A stretch of 64,000 nucleotides of DNA from Actinokineospora pegani (GTDB lineage Bacteria; Actinomycetota; Actinomycetes; Mycobacteriales; Pseudonocardiaceae). The DNA is taken from assembly GCF_009745975.1 (NCBI RefSeq), contig NZ_WHOL01000077.1, positions 49,493 to 113,492 of the forward strand, written 5' to 3'. Position numbers and translations under genes: made by a program. Shown here piece by piece: positions 61,099-64,000 of this stretch; positions within the stretch are counted from its first letter, which is position 1; the number at the start of each line of letters is the position of its first letter. A model generated the notes under the pieces. That model was not told the origin of the DNA. It made no database searches and was given only the letters and a program-made list of their open reading frames with translations.

Positions 61099-61589
61099 CC
61101 CCCCAACCGCCCCCATTCCACATCCCCGCAGGCCAAGGCCCCACGACCTGGTTCGACGGCAACGTCTACACCACCAAGGCAAGCACCGAATCCACCAACG
61201 GGGCCATCTCCATCCTGGAATCCTCAATCCTCCCAGGAAGCGGCCCGCCCCTCCACGTCCACACCCGAGAAGACGAAGCCTTCTACATCCTGTCAGGCCA
61301 ACTGACCTTCACCATCGCCGACAACGAGTACGCCGCCAAGGCCGGGGACTTCCTCTTCGTCCCCCGAGGCACCCCGCACCGCTTCGAGAACGCCACCACC
61401 CACGTGGCCCACACCATCTTCATCTACACCCCTGCGGGCTTCGAGAAGTTCTTCCAAGAAGCAGGAGACTCCGCCGTTCCAGGTCTCCCGATCCCGAAGT
61501 GGGGCCACGCGGAGTTCCATCGAGCGGCGGAGATCGCCACTCGCTACGGCTGGGAGGGCCCCAGGACAGAGCAGGAGGCCGGCCGGTAG
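61095..61589 (+). CDS. Cupin (quercetinase-like), last gene of the cluster operon
   Basis: This 164-residue cupin has a complete metal site: His54, His56, Glu61 and His95 (PLHVHTREDEAFY, PRGTPHRFEN). It is not closely related to the type A cupins. Possible roles are epoxide or enone formation on the cyclitol ring, or dioxygenation, but none can be assigned. ATGA overlap with the VOC gene makes it the last supported gene of the run from 48728. Confidence 0.82.
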   Translation: MTPQPPPFHIPAGQGPTTWFDGNVYTTKASTESTNGAISILESSILPGSGPPLHVHTREDEAFYILSGQLTFTIADNEYAAKAGDFLFVPRGTPHRFENATTHVAHTIFIYTPAGFEKFFQEAGDSAVPGLPIPKWGHAEFHRAAEIATRYGWEGPRTEQEAGR

Positions 61590-61709
61590 GCAACCGAGGC
61601 GGTTGTCGCCCGCTACTTCACCCTCGACGGCACCGACCACCTCACCCACGCCGAACAGAACGCCGCCATCGGATCAAGCGCCACCGCGACCAGCGCGGGT
61701 TGATGTAGG

Positions 61710-62528
61710 TCAAGGCAGGTTCTTCTCCAAGGCGGTCACATACGCCTTCATGAAGTGGTCGCGCATCCCGTCACTGGCGGGGGCGAACGGGTCGGCGACC
61801 AGCCCCTTGCCGCGGTCGAGCAGGTTGGACACCACCGGCATGGACTCGCGGACCCGGCCGGAGGAGTCGATGTAGCGCAGGGCCGCGACGTGGTGGAACA
61901 CCGGCTCCGGCGGGACCTGGGCGACGATGTCGTTGTTGTTGACCACTCGGAACGTGCGTCCGGACAGGGCCTTGTCGTAGGCCCTGGCCAGGGTGCGGTC
62001 GCAGGTGCGTGGCTGTCCGAAGGTGTAGACGCCCTGGGCCGAGAGCCGGGGGTCCTCGAAGTGCAGCCAGGCCGCGGCCAGCATCGCCAGGCCCCCACCG
62101 AGGCTGTGCCCGGTGAACCACACCGTCTGCTCGGCGTCGCGCAGTTCCTCGATGGCCGCGCGCACGGACGGCATCACCGCCCGCAGCGCCTCGGCGAATC
62201 CGTAGTGGACCAGGCCGGTGTCCGCAGGGCCGGGCCACGGCGGGGTTGTCGTATCCGAGAGCCAGTCCCGCAACTGGACCGGCTCGGTGCCGCGGAACGC
62301 GGTCACGACCATCGTCGGGCTGGCCATGGTGTAGGCCTGGGTGTCGCTGAGCGCGAACGGCGGGGAGAACGTCGAGTGGTGGTGGCGCACCCGGTCGAAG
62401 CCCCACTCGGCGCCGGCGGACTCGATCCGTTCCCGGTCCTGGTAGGCCAGTTCGGCCGCCTTTGCCATGCAGTACGCCTGACGGGCGTCGTATCCGATGG
62501 CTTGGTGGTTCAACGTCGGCGCAGACAT
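61710..62528 (-). CDS. Class 3 lipase family protein
   Basis: This 272-residue protein has the GHSLGGGLAML elbow (Ser142), FRGTE upstream, Asp in NNNDIVAQVPP and a C-terminal DHFMKAY with the likely His. No signal peptide is seen, so it appears intracellular, unlike fungal relatives. ATG 62526-62528 is the only reasonable start. It is convergent with the cyclitol cluster and marks its right border. Confidence 0.88.
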   Translation of the reverse strand: MSAPTLNHQAIGYDARQAYCMAKAAELAYQDRERIESAGAEWGFDRVRHHHSTFSPPFALSDTQAYTMASPTMVVTAFRGTEPVQLRDWLSDTTTPPWPGPADTGLVHYGFAEALRAVMPSVRAAIEELRDAEQTVWFTGHSLGGGLAMLAAAWLHFEDPRLSAQGVYTFGQPRTCDRTLARAYDKALSGRTFRVVNNNDIVAQVPPEPVFHHVAALRYIDSSGRVRESMPVVSNLLDRGKGLVADPFAPASDGMRDHFMKAYVTALEKNLP

Positions 62529-63247
62529 CGTCCATCCTCACGAAGACATGGCGGCCACGGCTGCCGCCCGCACTCCATGCCTACCTGCGCCACGGCCCGC
62601 CCCACCAGGACGCACCCGGTCCGTCACCCCGCCGAGGCGCGTTTCCACTCGTCCTCGCCATGCCCATCCTGACCACGGTGACCGCATCAGCCAGCCCCGT
62701 CGGCGAAGGTCCCTGCCCCGGAGTGCAAGCGGCAGGCGTTATCAGTGCACGACGATGCCCGTGCGCTGTTCGGACATATCCGGCATCCACCTGCCCTGTA
62801 GGAGCTGCCCAGCACCTACAACGCCGCGTGCGAGCTCGCCTACGCCAACGGCATCGCCCTGACCGCCATCGGCAGGGACAGCTCTCGGCCGGGACGGCGC
62901 CGACCGCGACAACTCCATCGCCACCACGGGTGCGGCCCCGGAGAGCGTCGGCTGCGGCCGCGACGCCACCGACTGCGTGATTGGAAGGCACGTCACCCCA
63001 GACGACCGCCTGACCGAGGTCCGCTACGGGCGGCAGACGACCATGGCGAAGTTCCGCTGCCGATGCGCCACGACTCGGCACGACGGAGAAGAGACTTTCA
63101 CGCTCACCTCGTACCGTAGCGGAGCTGGTGACGCGGCGGGCCGCCGATGTCGATGTATACCCGCGCGGAGCAGGCGCCGTCCTCATCGGCCCCGAGCCTG
63201 CGGTGATCACCGGCTGTCCGGGGGATACCTGCGTGCGGTTCCCTCAG
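62529..63247. other. Gene-poor stretch with degenerate coding fragments (719 bp)
   Basis: No intact gene is supported. Plus-strand fragments such as ELPSTYNAACELAYANGIALT (about 62806) and TPDDRLTEVRYGRQTTMAKF (about 62996) look protein-like but lie in different frames separated by stops. The lipase promoter must lie at the left end. It may be the remains of a decayed gene. Confidence 0.4.
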
Positions 63248-64000
63248 TCACCAGCGCAGGAAGGCGAACCCGGTGCCGTCAGGGCGTTCGCCGTCGTGGA
63301 CCACCAGCAGGTTCAGCCGCCCGGTCACGATCGCCGCGCCGTCGGAGTGCTCGACGCCCTCGACGCGGAAGTCGCGTAGGGCGTGGAAGGCTCCTGTGCG
63401 TTGGTACAGCACGAATCGCGAGTCGCCCTGGCTCGAGGCGATGAGCTTGTCGCCGGTGATGGTGAGTCCCTCGGCGTCGGCTTCCAGCCAGCGTCCGCCG
63501 AAGCCGGGGTTCGGGCCGGCGGCGACGCACTCATCGGTCTGCGGGTCGTAGGTCTGCGGTGCGCCGAACGTGCGCACCTTGTCCAGCAGTTCGGGTTCGC
63601 CGAAACCGCTGGCGCGCAACGGGATGCGCCAGATTCCGACGTCCTCCTGCGCGGCGTACAGCAGGCCCGCGCGGGAGTCGATGACCATGCCCTCCACCTG
63701 CGGGTCGTCGCCGGGGTCGTCGCACGGGGACCACGTCGTCCCGTCAGGGAGGGTGAAGCGGCTCGGCAGGTCCAGGGTCGCCGCCACGCGCGTGTCGACG
63801 GTGCGGCCCTTGACCACGTGCAGCAGCGCGATGCGGGTCTCGCTGCGCCTGCTGGTGACCACGACGTCGCGGCCCCCGATGGTGCCCGCCGCCAGGCCGT
63901 AGGCGGTGTGCTGGTCGTCCACCTCGGCTTCCGAGGCGGAGAACACCGGGCGGGTGCCGGGGGAGGTCACGTCCCGGACGCCCGCGGCGGACACCCGGTA
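63248..64000 (-). CDS. Beta-propeller 3-phytase, C-terminal part (runs off the window)
   Basis: The frame is open to position 64000, so the N terminus, with any signal peptide, lies outside. The visible 250 residues show beta-propeller phytase repeats: VEGMVIDSRAGLLYAAQEDVGIWRIPL, ADAEGLTIT, LIASSQGDSRFVLYQR and EHSDGAAIV. These enzymes are normally secreted, calcium-dependent and release phosphate from phytate. Nothing in the visible part looks damaged. Confidence 0.85.
   Translation of the reverse strand, partial: YRVSAAGVRDVTSPGTRPVFSASEAEVDDQHTAYGLAAGTIGGRDVVVTSRRSETRIALLHVVKGRTVDTRVAATLDLPSRFTLPDGTTWSPCDDPGDDPQVEGMVIDSRAGLLYAAQEDVGIWRIPLRASGFGEPELLDKVRTFGAPQTYDPQTDECVAAGPNPGFGGRWLEADAEGLTITGDKLIASSQGDSRFVLYQRTGAFHALRDFRVEGVEHSDGAAIVTGRLNLLVVHDGERPDGTGFAFLRW

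Noticed and set aside
62581-63210. Minus-strand frame of 209 codons between lipase and phytase genes
   Set aside because: Composition is Arg/Ala-rich, there is no start context and no recognisable motif.

Overview
This 64 kb window is very GC-rich (roughly 70% or more) DNA from a filamentous actinomycete. A Pseudonocardiales-type genome (Actinosynnema, Saccharothrix, Actinokineospora, Amycolatopsis) fits best. The support is extreme GC at third codon positions, many GTG starts, ATGA/GTGA stop-start overlaps, an LmbU-family regulator, an AfsR/SARP-type gene and the density of specialised-metabolism genes. I saw no rRNA, tRNA, CRISPR array or intact mobile element. Genus-level assignment is inference.

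Region 1 (18-11427, all minus) is a nine-gene, fully overlapping operon. It reads: kynurenine 3-monooxygenase/PLP-decarboxylase fusion, cytochrome P450, trpE, trpG, trpD, trpC, trpB, trpA and a class II DAHP synthase. It carries every enzyme from anthranilate to tryptophan plus its own shikimate-entry enzyme and two tailoring enzymes, so it looks like a dedicated tryptophan-derived natural-product operon. Its promoter region has three heptamer repeats at 11-bp spacing lying 8 bp from a -10 hexamer, the classical layout of a SARP activator site.

Region 2 (11667-23554) is mixed. It holds a GyrB-like ATPase fragment protein, an NTPase/TPR protein with a damaged P-loop, a GT-B-like protein, a zinc-type COG0523 GTPase with a Zur-like box, a methyltransferase, an AraC/VOC divergent pair, a GT87 mannosyltransferase, and a TetR-glycosyltransferase-membrane protein operon with twin palindromic operators.

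Region 3 (23585-43136) contains an alpha/beta hydrolase, then an unusual operon of a 66-residue peptide, two unknown proteins and a serine hydrolase. After these come a secreted trypsin-like protease, an NlpC/P60-like protein, an AfsR-like regulator broken by three frameshifts, a tandem UspA protein, a PhoD-like phosphatase, an amidase, a frameshifted hypothetical gene and a TetR/SDR divergent pair.

Region 4 (about 43145-61589) is the most striking part: a compact biosynthetic cluster under an LmbU-type regulator. A short-form DAHP synthase, an MbtI-type salicylate synthase, a salicylate-type AMP ligase and an aryl carrier protein would make carrier-bound salicylate. A sedoheptulose-7-phosphate cyclase of the 2-epi-5-epi-valiolone synthase family, a VOC epimerase, a GMC oxidoreductase and a DegT aminotransferase would make a C7N aminocyclitol. 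A KAS III-like acyltransferase could join the two as an amide. Six cupin genes accompany them, five of which form a duplicated module in which two genes are fused in the second copy. The predicted product class is a salicylamide of a C7N cyclitol, like epoxyquinomicins (no halogenase is present). A TTA codon in the first biosynthetic gene and shared CCCGCCGG(C/T)G sites suggest bldA and LmbU control.

Region 5 (61710-64000) has a class 3 lipase, a gene-poor stretch with degenerate coding fragments, and the C-terminal part of a beta-propeller phytase that runs off the right edge.
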